The notes under the pieces were generated by a model, which was not told the DNA's origin, ran no database searches, and saw only the letters and a program-made list of their open reading frames with translations. 64,000 bases of DNA from IMG/VR virus record IMGVR_UViG_3300031553_000354, positions 1 through 64,000 of that record; one strand, 5' to 3'. Source of the stretch: a virus. Positions 1 through 8,969 of the stretch are shown one piece after another. Numbering within the stretch: position 1 is the first letter of the stretch; each line of letters begins with the position of its first letter. Made by a program: the position numbers and the translations under genes.

Positions 1-1
1 T

Positions 2-2191
2 GTTATTTGGGGCTATCCATTGGATATTTGGGATTTGGATAGAACGCGATCATTTTTATCGATATATAAACTTGGTGAATCCTTAGTTGAATATATTGAA
101 CAGGAATGTGGCCCATATGCAATGAAAATGTTTTTTGATTATGCATGTGGCGAGAATATATCAACCGCCATATCTTATTTATTCGGTTGGGATGAAAGAC
201 AGGCTCTCCAAACATTAAATAAACAATGGAGAAGCTATCTTTTTGAACGTTATCAGATTGATAAAAATGCAACGCAGCTATACAATAATCCGGATTCTAC
301 ATCAAACATTGGCATAGCATCTTGGGCACCACTGTCTAAATATATAACATATACTTGGGATGAATCGCAAGTGAGAATAGCTGATCTTAACAATGTTTAT
401 GCTTCTGATTGCAATCGCCATGTTAATTCGCTTGGAATATTAAGAAAAAATGCGATCATAGAAGGGGACTATCTCATATATGCTAGTATGAAGGATAGGA
501 ATGATTATATTACAATTTATGATTTGAAAAACAAAAAAGAAATTGAAAAAGATCGATTTGAAAATATAGCAAATATTACGTCTCCAGTCTATAAAGATGG
601 AACAACTGTATTCATTGGGCAAAATGTTAATGGATTCAAAAATATTTGTATAAAACCTGGCAATTATTTCTATCGGATTTTGAATTCACACTGTGACATC
701 CAATCATTGGTAACATATGGAAGATTTGTATATTTCATTGGAGATTACGAAGAACGTGGCGTCTATGATATCTATGCCTATATGAAAAATAATGGAAAAG
801 TAGCTCGACTCACTTGGGGCGCGAATGCTAGAGATCTTGGTTTAATTGAAAATGGATCAGGATTATATTTTATCATAGATGGCACAGAATATAATTATGT
901 AGCTATATATGACCTTGACATTCAAATTTTATATATCAGCCAGCCCATAGTTGAATACGTTCAATTTCCTTTTTTGACAAAGAATAATGATCTAATTGCA
1001 ACTATGTATGCAAATGCCCGATATCGGAATTTCAAGATTACAGCAAATACTATGCATACTATCCCATCTTCGGCACAATGGGCCACATCTTGGAAATATT
1101 CTTCTGAAGATCATGAAATTCAAAAAGCGAAATTTAAATGGAATCTTTCAATGGAACCGGTCACAGTAGGATACGACACATATTTTGGTGCCCGGGGAAA
1201 TATGGCATTAGCTTGGATCCGTGAAGATGGAGCAAGAAAATGGCTGTTTGCTGGATCCGAAAATGGGATAGCATTACTATCAAGCTGGCATAAACCATGG
1301 CTTACGAAATTTACAATGTTCCAGTGGTATAATATGTATAGATTTTATACAACTCGCAAGCTTATTCGGGAGCGTTCAGTTGAATTAATCGGGGGATTGC
1401 TGTTTAAAACGTCTGAATATAGTCAAACATACTTCAGTATTGGTGCCGGAAACAGGAAAAGAACCTTATATTTTTCATGGTCAGATTCTCACTATGGAGG
1501 ATTCTATTTTAAATATCCGGGGAAATATGAATATACTCAAAGTTATTTCCCGAAATTCTCCATGTCAAATTCTCTTAATAGAGATGATTATGGATATCAA
1601 CGATTTTCAAGAGGTTGGGTTTCAAATATATATGCCCAATATTACTATGATGACACAAGATACTCTACGTATTGGATGCCGTATTCAGGAACAAAATTTT
1701 GGTTAGCAGGGAATTTTGATGCGGATTGGTCAAATGGGAAAGTTGTTGATTGGAAAACACAGCTAATGCTAACAAAATATGTAAGTCTTGGCGAGCCAGC
1801 ATGCTGGGCAACAAGAATTATTGGCGGAATGACGCTTGGTGTTAATCCATATAAATATGAATTAGGCGGACCGACTTCTTATCGGGGATATGAATGGATG
1901 TCACTTTATACAAGACATTTTTGGTTAGCAAGCACAGAAATAAGATTGCCATTCTCATCCATAGCTGGGATATTTAGTCAGAAATTAGAGGGACCATTCT
2001 TGCATCATATTAAATTAAAATTTTTTGGTGATATAGGACAAGCATGGAATAAAAAACCGGATGACTTGATGTGGGGATTTGGTTTTGGACTTAGTGGATG
2101 GTTTAATTATATGCCAATCCAGTTTTATTGGGTAGCAAATGAAAATAATATGAAATTGCGGCCCTTCTTATCAATCAGTTACGACTTTTGA
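2..2191 (+). CDS. Beta-propeller plus Omp85-type outer-membrane barrel protein (5' end outside window)
   Basis: The frame is open to the left edge (a TTG at 20 is only an internal leucine), so the start lies outside the window. The first ~80 residues resemble the end of a peptidase-MA-like domain. Any HExxH active site would lie upstream and cannot be seen. Next comes a ~300-residue repeat region of short beta strands resembling a PD40/TolB-like propeller. The last ~330 residues look like an Omp85/BamA-type barrel: a GGPTSYRGYEW segment matching the family's RGY motif, aromatic-rich strands, and a final SYDF with the C-terminal phenylalanine used as the barrel-assembly signal. It would sit in the outer membrane of a diderm cell. 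No signal peptide is visible because the 5' end is missing. It could be phage cargo or a flanking host gene. Base composition matches the phage genes downstream. Confidence 0.75.
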   Translation, partial: VIWGYPLDIWDLDRTRSFLSIYKLGESLVEYIEQECGPYAMKMFFDYACGENISTAISYLFGWDERQALQTLNKQWRSYLFERYQIDKNATQLYNNPDSTSNIGIASWAPLSKYITYTWDESQVRIADLNNVYASDCNRHVNSLGILRKNAIIEGDYLIYASMKDRNDYITIYDLKNKKEIEKDRFENIANITSPVYKDGTTVFIGQNVNGFKNICIKPGNYFYRILNSHCDIQSLVTYGRFVYFIGDYEERGVYDIYAYMKNNGKVARLTWGANARDLGLIENGSGLYFIIDGTEYNYVAIYDLDIQILYISQPIVEYVQFPFLTKNNDLIATMYANARYRNFKITANTMHTIPSSAQWATSWKYSSEDHEIQKAKFKWNLSMEPVTVGYDTYFGARGNMALAWIREDGARKWLFAGSENGIALLSSWHKPWLTKFTMFQWYNMYRFYTTRKLIRERSVELIGGLLFKTSEYSQTYFSIGAGNRKRTLYFSWSDSHYGGFYFKYPGKYEYTQSYFPKFSMSNSLNRDDYGYQRFSRGWVSNIYAQYYYDDTRYSTYWMPYSGTKFWLAGNFDADWSNGKVVDWKTQLMLTKYVSLGEPACWATRIIGGMTLGVNPYKYELGGPTSYRGYEWMSLYTRHFWLASTEIRLPFSSIAGIFSQKLEGPFLHHIKLKFFGDIGQAWNKKPDDLMWGFGFGLSGWFNYMPIQFYWVANENNMKLRPFLSISYDF

Positions 2192-2193
2192 AA

Positions 2194-2379
2194 ATGAATG
2201 TTGAAAGAGAAACTAAACATATCTTGGGTCTAAGCGAAGTTCTGAAGATTCTCGCTAAAGAAATAACAGAAAAGGGTGCTTTTGATAAGGAAGATTTGGA
2301 ATTGCTCAGGAAAGTAGGATCGGATATCCTATTCAAAGGTGTTTCTTTGGAATATAATGAATATGATGAAAAGGGATAG
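2194..2379 (+). CDS. Small hypothetical protein, 61 aa
   Basis: A short acidic, helical-looking protein with no domain I recognise. ATG at 2194 is chosen. A TTG at 2188 overlapping the upstream stop would add two residues. No clear Shine-Dalgarno sequence is present, so translation may be coupled to the barrel-protein gene that ends three bases earlier. Charged heptad-like spacing (LSEVLKILAKEI, LELLRKVG) suggests helices. Function unknown. Confidence 0.55.
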   Translation: MNVERETKHILGLSEVLKILAKEITEKGAFDKEDLELLRKVGSDILFKGVSLEYNEYDEKG

Positions 2380-2381
2380 AT

Positions 2382-2495
2382 ATGAAAAAATTTTCATTCT
2401 TTAATTGGATAATAAAATATTCAAATTTCTATATATTTTTGAAAAATAACCAAGAAAATCTATTATTTTTATTCATAATCTTAATTAATTTATAA
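2382..2495 (+). CDS. Possible 37-aa membrane peptide
   Basis: ATG at 2382, two bases after the previous stop, opens 37 codons with a lysine and aromatic-rich start and a strongly hydrophobic C-terminus (LLFLFIILINL). It could be a tiny single-pass membrane protein. The region is very A/T rich, which makes chance ORFs of this length likely, and only GGGATAG upstream resembles a ribosome site. It fills most of the gap before the NeuD-like gene. Confidence 0.3.
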   Translation: MKKFSFFNWIIKYSNFYIFLKNNQENLLFLFIILINL

Positions 2496-2508
2496 AAAAA
2501 GGAAAATT

Positions 2509-3150
2509 ATGATTTTCATTATAGGCGCGGGCGGGCATGGCAAAGTTGTGCTTGATGTGCTAAAAGCCAGACGAGAATTTTTTTCCGGAGATCCAGAGTT
2601 AACCCAAATTCCTGAATTATATACTGATAAAATTTGTTTTGCCGATCAAAATTCAGAATTGGCTGGTAAATATTTGAATGGCCACGAAATCCTGTATATG
2701 AAAACATATGCTTTGCGGGATATCAATTTCTTTTTTGTTGCCGTTGGCAATAATGAAATGCGGGCCAAAATTTATAATGAATTGAAATCGCGCGATTACC
2801 CTACAGATGTTCTTGCAAGTCCGTTTGCTTGTATATCTCCAGAAGCAGCCATAGGAAATGGCACATTAATCAATCACGGCGCGATAATTCAGCCTGGAAC
2901 ATTGATTGGAGAAAATTGTATAATCAACACTGGCGCTAAAGTTGACCATGATTGCAAAATCGGATCCCACTGCCATATAGCACCAGGATGTGTACTATGT
3001 GGAAATATTTTTGTTGGGGAGCGAACATTCATTGGGGCAGGATCTATAATTAGACCAGGAATCAAAATTGGCAAAAATTGTTTTATTCAAATGGGATCGG
3101 CGGTAACGCAAAATATCCCGGATAATACGGTATGGAAATTCCGGCAATAA
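2509..3150 (+). CDS. NeuD/PglD-like sugar O- or N-acyltransferase
   Basis: Predicted to transfer an acetyl or similar acyl group to a sugar or nucleotide sugar during surface-glycan synthesis. The N-terminus is a Rossmann-like nucleotide-sugar domain opening with IIGAGGHGKVVLDVL. From about residue 110 the chain is a left-handed beta helix of hexapeptide repeats (IGNGTLINHG, IGENCIINTG, IGSHCHIAPG, IGAGSIIRPG). His147 in VDHDC lies where the PglD/NeuD family has its catalytic histidine. The 213-residue length is normal for the family. GGAAAATT precedes the ATG. The next four genes make and modify nucleotide sugars, so its substrate is probably their product. The exact acyl group and sugar cannot be read from sequence. 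Confidence 0.85.
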   Translation: MIFIIGAGGHGKVVLDVLKARREFFSGDPELTQIPELYTDKICFADQNSELAGKYLNGHEILYMKTYALRDINFFFVAVGNNEMRAKIYNELKSRDYPTDVLASPFACISPEAAIGNGTLINHGAIIQPGTLIGENCIINTGAKVDHDCKIGSHCHIAPGCVLCGNIFVGERTFIGAGSIIRPGIKIGKNCFIQMGSAVTQNIPDNTVWKFRQ

Positions 3151-3164
3151 ATGGAAGGAAGATA

Positions 3165-4145
3165 ATGTCAAAATCTATATTTATAACTGGATGTGCCGGC
3201 TTTATTGGTTCTCATTTTCTCAAGTATATATTTGATAATACAGATTGGAAAATTTTTGGATTAGACTCTTTAACATATGCGGGAAATCCTGAAAATATTC
3301 CAGATTATATCTTTGATAGTGACCGGTTTAAATTTATTTATGGTGATATTCGAGATATTTATTTGGCCCAAAAATATATGAGCCAATGTGAGTATTGTGT
3401 GCATTTTGCTGCAAGTACCCATGTGAGTAAATCGATATACAATACAAATGACTTTATTGATGTTGATGTCAAAGGGACACAAGTACTTCTTGATGTATTA
3501 AAACAGCATAAATTAGAACGATTTATTCATATCTCCACTAGTGAAGTATATGGAACCGCTCAACATTCTCCTATGACAGAATTGCATCCATTAAACCCTA
3601 GATCTCCATATGCTGCATCGAAATGTGGAGCAGATAGACTTTGTTTTTCATATATAACAACGTTTGATTTACCTATAACCATAATTAGACCGTTTAATAA
3701 TTATGGGTCCAATCAACATCCTGAAAAATTAATTCCACATTTGATTACGTCGATTCTGCAAGGAAAAAAAGGCAAGATTTTTGGTTCTGGTGAAGCGCAA
3801 AGGGATTGGCTATATGTGGAAGATACTATCGAAGGCATATTCAAAGCGTTGACTACTAAAAGCGCAAATCAAAAAATTATAAATCTTGCTACGAATAGAT
3901 CCATATCTGTTAATGAAATTGCAAATATGATCATAAAGGAAATCGGCGGAGAAATCGAATATACTGATTTCCGCCCCGGAGAAGTTTCTAAACACGAAGG
4001 ATCATATGAAGGAGCCAGATTACTATTAAATTGGGTTCCAAAAGTTAATATTGAAACAGGAATCAAATTAACAATTGAATGGTATAAAAATAATGAAAAT
4101 TGGTGGAACAATAGGCGGACCAGGCTCGGCTGCCAGATTACTTAA
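3165..4145 (+). CDS. Nucleotide-sugar 4,6-dehydratase/epimerase, extended SDR family
   Basis: An NAD-dependent nucleotide-sugar enzyme. The start is ATG 3165, with GGAAGGAA just upstream, rather than in-frame ATG 3132 inside the previous gene. Visible features are the GCAGFIGS dinucleotide loop (Gly9, 12, 15), LDSLTYAGNPENI as in RmlB, the active-site pair Tyr149/Lys153 in YAASK, and RmlB-like NNYG and RDWLYVEDT segments. Where RmlB enzymes have Thr-Asp-Glu this protein has STSEVYG (Ser126-Glu127), as in LegB-type UDP-sugar dehydratases. The substrate could therefore be a dTDP- or UDP-sugar. Its keto product would suit the aminotransferase encoded next. Confidence 0.85.
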   Translation: MSKSIFITGCAGFIGSHFLKYIFDNTDWKIFGLDSLTYAGNPENIPDYIFDSDRFKFIYGDIRDIYLAQKYMSQCEYCVHFAASTHVSKSIYNTNDFIDVDVKGTQVLLDVLKQHKLERFIHISTSEVYGTAQHSPMTELHPLNPRSPYAASKCGADRLCFSYITTFDLPITIIRPFNNYGSNQHPEKLIPHLITSILQGKKGKIFGSGEAQRDWLYVEDTIEGIFKALTTKSANQKIINLATNRSISVNEIANMIIKEIGGEIEYTDFRPGEVSKHEGSYEGARLLLNWVPKVNIETGIKLTIEWYKNNENWWNNRRTRLGCQIT

Positions 4146-4154
4146 GGAGGACAG

Positions 4155-5231
4155 ATGATTAGATACGTTTATCCGGATCTTCCAAATCTTTCGGAAATCG
4201 AATTTGATTTAAAAGATGCATTGGAAACTGGGTCTATTACCATGTGTGACCAAGTTAAGCAATTTGAACGAACTATTTCAAAATATTTGAATATCCCATA
4301 TGTGCTTTGCATGGGCAATGCAACGTCATGTTTAATGCTCATGCTACGAAATTTAAAAGGTGATATTTTGGTTCCATCCTGGACATTTCATGCTACGTTG
4401 GCAGCATGTGCATGGAACAGATTAAATCCAATATATGTGGATATTAATCCTGATACATGGACAATCGATGTTGAGGATGCAGAACGAAAAATAACAACGA
4501 AAACTCAAGCAATTATGCCCGTCGACATATTTGGTTTACCTCCCGATTTTTCTGACCTATCGGAATTTGCCGATGTTCACAAAATTAAGCTATTATCAGA
4601 TTCCAGCCAAGGATTTGGATCAAAGTATAATGGCCAGTATATTGGTGGTTTTGGCGACGGAGAATGTTTTAGTCTTAGCGCTACTAAAGTGTTTACCGCG
4701 GGAGAAGGTGGAATATTTACTACCCGGGATAAATTTATGTATGAATCAATGAAAGCTGGTCGTCATTGGGGCGATTCTGGATTTTCTTATTTTGAAAGTA
4801 ATTATAACCCGTCTTCGATAGGATTGAATGGTCACATGACAGAATTTCAAGCCATATTAGGACAATGGGGGTTAAAACATTTAGATGAATCAATTGCAAT
4901 AAAACACAAATTAGTTGCACTATATAAAAAATATTTAGGCAATTCGGTCATTTATCAAAAAATCCCAAAAGATAGAACTACAACATATAAAGATTTTTCC
5001 ATATTAGTTCCTATTGAAAAACATAAACAAATTATGAAAAATTTGAATCATAATGAAATTCAATTCAAAAATTATTTTTATCCTTGTCATATGACCAATG
5101 CATATAAGAAAAATGTAAAACTTCCTGTTACAGAAGAATACTATAATAGATCTATTTCTCTCCCGATTCATAATAAGCTTATGGAAGAGGAAGTAAGATT
5201 TATATGCAATGTCATTTTGGAGATTTTATGA
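4155..5231 (+). CDS. DegT/DnrJ/EryC1/StrS-family sugar aminotransferase
   Basis: A PLP-dependent enzyme expected to aminate a keto nucleotide sugar, most simply the product of the dehydratase just upstream. Asp149 in SDSSQGFG fits the residue contacting the PLP pyridine nitrogen. Lys178 in SATKVFTAGEGG is the likely Schiff-base lysine and sits in the family's usual glycine-rich context. The length of 358 residues is normal. AAGGAGG lies directly before ATG 4155, a strong ribosome site. The gene overlaps the next one by ATGA, indicating translational coupling. With the acyltransferase at 2509 it could complete an N-acylated amino sugar. Confidence 0.88.
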   Translation: MIRYVYPDLPNLSEIEFDLKDALETGSITMCDQVKQFERTISKYLNIPYVLCMGNATSCLMLMLRNLKGDILVPSWTFHATLAACAWNRLNPIYVDINPDTWTIDVEDAERKITTKTQAIMPVDIFGLPPDFSDLSEFADVHKIKLLSDSSQGFGSKYNGQYIGGFGDGECFSLSATKVFTAGEGGIFTTRDKFMYESMKAGRHWGDSGFSYFESNYNPSSIGLNGHMTEFQAILGQWGLKHLDESIAIKHKLVALYKKYLGNSVIYQKIPKDRTTTYKDFSILVPIEKHKQIMKNLNHNEIQFKNYFYPCHMTNAYKKNVKLPVTEEYYNRSISLPIHNKLMEEEVRFICNVILEIL

Positions 5232-6289
5232 GAATTATGATTATAGGATTTTATGGAATGGGCAACTGTGGAGACGAAGCCATTTTAAATGGACTAATTA
5301 CAACCATTCGGAAAATTAATCCGGATATTGGAATTGACGTAGCGACAGAATTGCCATTTATATATCATGATCAGTATAATGAATGGAAGAGCAAAGGCGT
5401 TCCATTAAAAAGGAATGGAATTTATTATGATGTGGGAATCCGCACACTAACTAATTATAATTTTGGAAAAGGAAAAGAACAATATGGTTTGATCATACTC
5501 GGAGGTGGTGGACTTGCAATTGGATATGGTTATGGTTTGGTGCTCTTTGCTATGAATGCTGGAATCCCGGTCATAAATATGGGAATTGAATATAAAAAGG
5601 GTGAACTTAGGAATTCAGATCTTTTTCATGAATTTCTTAAACGATTTTCTGATATTGCAGTTCGATCTAGAGATTCAAGCGATTTCTTAGTTTCTTTGGG
5701 AATTGAGCATAATCTTACATTTTGTCCCAGCTTACAAATTGATCCTATAGCATATGGACCACTGCCGGATGATTATATTGTAGTAACACCAAGAAGGACA
5801 AATGATATAGATGATGGAAAACAAATACAAATAATAATTAATAAATTAAGAGAATTAAATAAACCGGCAATCCTACTTCCATTCAGTAAATATGATTTAA
5901 CTCAACAGCCGATAGATATGAAAATATGTAATGAAATCAATTCACAATATTCAAATTCAATGGTGCTTCCTGTCGACGGATATACGCCCGAAGCATATAA
6001 ATTTATTATTTCCAAAGCATCACTTCTTATAAATTCCGGAAGATTCCATGCATCCATATTTGCTGCCGAAGCTGGAATTCCAACAATTCATAGTTATCCA
6101 ATAGAAAGTTCTGGTAAAATTTATAATTTTCTATCTGAATTTGGAATTGAAAAACTAAATCCATGGTCAGAAGGATTTGGCTCCTTGATTAATTTTGGCA
6201 GTCCGGAAAATAAAGTGATTATGGATAGATTTCGTGAATTGGAGAAAATGAATTCAAAAATACTGAGGAAGTATATTCCCAATTCTTAA
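5228..6289 (+). CDS. Polysaccharide pyruvyltransferase-family protein (WcaK/CsaB-like)
   Basis: The N-terminus reads IIGFYGMGNCGDEAIL, the hallmark G-x-x-G-x-x-N-x-GDEA segment of the polysaccharide pyruvyltransferase family. A later LILGGGGL glycine loop and the C-terminal NSGRFHASIFAAEAGIP match the GT-B-like second domain. Characterised members move pyruvate from phosphoenolpyruvate to sugars in surface polymers. The start is ATG 5228, overlapping the aminotransferase stop as ATGA, rather than 5204. Length is 353 residues. About 45 bases separate it from the glycosyltransferase series that follows. Confidence 0.82.
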   Translation: MRIMIIGFYGMGNCGDEAILNGLITTIRKINPDIGIDVATELPFIYHDQYNEWKSKGVPLKRNGIYYDVGIRTLTNYNFGKGKEQYGLIILGGGGLAIGYGYGLVLFAMNAGIPVINMGIEYKKGELRNSDLFHEFLKRFSDIAVRSRDSSDFLVSLGIEHNLTFCPSLQIDPIAYGPLPDDYIVVTPRRTNDIDDGKQIQIIINKLRELNKPAILLPFSKYDLTQQPIDMKICNEINSQYSNSMVLPVDGYTPEAYKFIISKASLLINSGRFHASIFAAEAGIPTIHSYPIESSGKIYNFLSEFGIEKLNPWSEGFGSLINFGSPENKVIMDRFRELEKMNSKILRKYIPNS

Positions 6290-6336
6290 AAATTTTTCTG
6301 GGAAAAAATATAGTTAACGCGCGAAGAGGAAAGCAA

Positions 6337-7299
6337 ATGAAAATATCAGTTGTGATTCCAACATATAATCGAGGCCATTTTTTAGCATATTCATTATATT
6401 TATATGCAAAACAAACTATGAGGGATTTTGAAATCATTGTCATTGATGATGGATCAATTGATAATACTTTTGAAATATGCAAAGCGTTCGGTAAATTTCT
6501 TAATATCCGATATTTCCAAAGTGATAGAAAGTCTGAATCAATTTATCAAAGTGGCGGACCATTAATAAATTTTGCAGTAAAAAATATTGCTCTCGGCAGT
6601 ATTATTTTATATTCTGATCCAGAAGTTATGCCATTTCCAAATTTTGTTGAATCCCACTATGGTTCTCATCAAATTGATACAGTTATTACTGAACCAATGT
6701 ATATCGCTTCAGGAGTTCCCGGCAAGATTCGTGATAATGTTATTATTAGGGATGGAACTAAGAATTGTGTTAAAGGTTTAACACTTAAAACCTGGATAGA
6801 TCATGTGCGGATTTTAGGATATTGGGAAGACTGGAAAAATTCAGGAGCAATTAAAAATATAAAAGAATTTTGGAATGACATGTGGGCAAAAATAATGCAA
6901 CTTCCAATGAACTATATTGGCGACCCAAATATGGGATATGGATATGCTGATGGGGAACAACATTTTTGGGGATTTCAAGGATCTCAAGCCGGACTTTCAT
7001 TTCCAAAGGATATTTTTATCCAAATACACGGCTGGGATGAATCTATTGAAAAACCCGGATATTGGATGGGAGAAGATGGGGAATTCGGGGCCCGAATGAT
7101 AAAGCATGGAGTGGGTGTGATTGAAAACCCAAACATAAAAGCAGTTCATATTTACCATCCAAAACCACAAACATATACGGATGAGGAACGCAAGAAATAT
7201 GTAGTTAAAAAATGCGAAGATCCAGATTATAAAATAGCTAATCAAGATATAGATTGGGGGAGTGCAGAAAGATTAAAAATCAAGGAAATTGAATTATGA
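6337..7299 (+). CDS. Family 2 glycosyltransferase (GT-A)
   Basis: Opens with ISVVIPTYNRG and carries IIVIDDGS, the nucleotide-binding part of a GT-A fold. The metal-binding DxD position reads YSDPE. A later GEDGEF segment supplies the acidic pair often used as catalytic base. The C-terminal third (residues ~240-320) is aromatic and charged, with HIYHPKPQTY. No membrane segment is visible, so it should be cytosolic. GAAGAGGAAAG precedes ATG 6337. It overlaps the next glycosyltransferase by ATGA. Donor and acceptor sugars are unknown. Confidence 0.82.
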   Translation: MKISVVIPTYNRGHFLAYSLYLYAKQTMRDFEIIVIDDGSIDNTFEICKAFGKFLNIRYFQSDRKSESIYQSGGPLINFAVKNIALGSIILYSDPEVMPFPNFVESHYGSHQIDTVITEPMYIASGVPGKIRDNVIIRDGTKNCVKGLTLKTWIDHVRILGYWEDWKNSGAIKNIKEFWNDMWAKIMQLPMNYIGDPNMGYGYADGEQHFWGFQGSQAGLSFPKDIFIQIHGWDESIEKPGYWMGEDGEFGARMIKHGVGVIENPNIKAVHIYHPKPQTYTDEERKKYVVKKCEDPDYKIANQDIDWGSAERLKIKEIEL

Positions 7300-8342
7300 A
7301 ACCGAAAATGTCTGTAATATTGGAAACTGCCAGATATGGCGGTCTAGATTGGCAATTTAAATTATTTGCCAATCAAACATTTCAAGATTTTGAATTGATA
7401 CTTATTGACGGATGTTGGGAACAAAGGGAAACGGAAATTATTGATTTGGCGCGAAAATTGAATATAAAAATGAAATATCTTCGAGAACAATATCCATTCA
7501 AAACTGAACATACGCGCCCAATAAATGTGAACACATGTATGATGCAAGCAAACGGAGATTACTTTGTATTTCTTGATGATTTCCACATTTTTCCAAATAA
7601 TTTTTTGGAAGAACATTACAAAATCTGTGAAAAGGGATATGCCGGAATGGTAAGATGGGACATCGTCAAATGTGATGGGGAACTTGACTATTCGACATAT
7701 ATACCGACGGTTGATAGTATAGATCCCAGATGGAATTATTTTATGGATCATAAGTGGGAATTTGAACAATATGGAAATTGGTTTATTGGTGTTCCTTGGG
7801 ATTGGTGGTGGCCCAATTCAACAAGTGTTCCAAGAAAATGGATTGAAATGGTAAATGGATTTAATGAACTTTATTGTGGCGGTACTGGAAGCGAAGATAA
7901 TGATACTGCTTATAGAATGGCTGCATCAGGTATGAAATTTGCATACAATCCGACAATTACTGCTTATCATATTCAACATGGGAAAATATCAAATAAATCA
8001 AGATCTCACGGCGAAAAAAACACAAATTTATTTTTATCAATGAGAAAATTAAAGCATAGAATTGGAGCCCCATGTAACTATCGACATGATAGGCGACCAT
8101 TTACTAAGAATGAATATTATAAAGATGGGGATCCTAATTTAATTGAAAATGAATTATTATTTACATGGTTCCAGGATGGTTATAAAGTATTTCAATGTAA
8201 ACATTGTGGCGAATTCGGAGCCATAGATGGACAGCAAATGTTAACGAACACAAAAAACAGATGCAATTCAAATATTTATATTCCACCATCTAAAATTCAT
8301 TTTCCAGATGGGCCTGTTTATAATTGTACAAATATAAAATGA
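7296..8342 (+). CDS. Family 2 glycosyltransferase with C-terminal Cys motif
   Basis: A GT-A-like enzyme: N-terminal SVILETARYGG, ELILIDGCW, metal-site VFLDDF, and TGSEDNDTAYR as the likely acidic catalytic segment, with HIQHG after it. The last ~60 residues hold a CKHCGEFGAIDG motif, also found as CKICGWEGIID near the end of the glycosyltransferase at 10567. The two genes share both catalytic core and tail extension and are paralogues. The tail may be a small metal-binding or acceptor-binding module. The gene starts inside the stop of the preceding glycosyltransferase. Confidence 0.8.
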   Translation: MKPKMSVILETARYGGLDWQFKLFANQTFQDFELILIDGCWEQRETEIIDLARKLNIKMKYLREQYPFKTEHTRPINVNTCMMQANGDYFVFLDDFHIFPNNFLEEHYKICEKGYAGMVRWDIVKCDGELDYSTYIPTVDSIDPRWNYFMDHKWEFEQYGNWFIGVPWDWWWPNSTSVPRKWIEMVNGFNELYCGGTGSEDNDTAYRMAASGMKFAYNPTITAYHIQHGKISNKSRSHGEKNTNLFLSMRKLKHRIGAPCNYRHDRRPFTKNEYYKDGDPNLIENELLFTWFQDGYKVFQCKHCGEFGAIDGQQMLTNTKNRCNSNIYIPPSKIHFPDGPVYNCTNIK

Positions 8343-8363
8343 TCTATCAAGAAAAGGAAAAAT

Positions 8364-8969
8364 ATGAAATTTAATGAAGTAAATCAATTGGTTCCACTTT
8401 TATACAAAGATTTATGGTATAAATTGGAAAAAGAATTTTTATATGGCGCGGCATATAATGCACCTCCTGGTGCGCTTGTGGAAATTGGAACTTCTTGCGG
8501 ATATTCATCTGTATTTTTAGCCGCGGCGGCTCACGAAAAAGGAGCAAAATTTTATACAATAGATCCGTATGGATTGCCTGGCGAAAGAGAAAATCATGAT
8601 ATTGGTAATGATCTACGTATAAATGAATTCCATAAAAATATGGAAAAATTAAATATTCCAAACAACTGGGAATTGATCCAAAATTATTCATATGAGGCAG
8701 CAAAACAATTTCATGAACCGGTAGCTTTTGTATTTATAGATGGATGCCATTGTTATAAATGTGTAAAAAGAGATTACGAATTATGGGCATCTAAATTAAT
8801 GATAAATGGAATTTTAGTGTTCCATGATGCTGGATTTGATGGACCAGCAAAAGTCATAAAATTAGTAGAAAATTCAAACACATTTGGTGATAAAAAAGTT
8901 GGTTCAAATCATCCAATATCTGGATATACTGCATATTTTATAAAAATAAATAAGGAATCGAACAAATGA
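8364..8969 (+). CDS. Class I SAM-dependent methyltransferase
   Basis: A 201-residue Rossmann-type methyltransferase of the Methyltransf_24-like group: motif I LVEIGTSCGYSS binds S-adenosylmethionine, FYTIDPYG supplies the acidic residue after strand 2, and AFVFIDGCHCYKCVKRDY plus LVFHDAG match the later strands. It is a clear paralogue of the gene at 9908. Its place between glycosyltransferases, with ATGA overlap to the next one, suggests it methylates a sugar of the glycan, but a protein or small-molecule substrate is equally possible from sequence. AAAAGGAAAAAT precedes the ATG. Confidence 0.82.
   Translation: MKFNEVNQLVPLLYKDLWYKLEKEFLYGAAYNAPPGALVEIGTSCGYSSVFLAAAAHEKGAKFYTIDPYGLPGERENHDIGNDLRINEFHKNMEKLNIPNNWELIQNYSYEAAKQFHEPVAFVFIDGCHCYKCVKRDYELWASKLMINGILVFHDAGFDGPAKVIKLVENSNTFGDKKVGSNHPISGYTAYFIKINKESNK

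Noticed and set aside
6276-6304. Weak TTCCCA...TGGGAA hairpin followed by A residues after the pyruvyltransferase-like gene
   Set aside because: Six-base stem, long A/T loop and no T run on the + strand, so not a convincing terminator.
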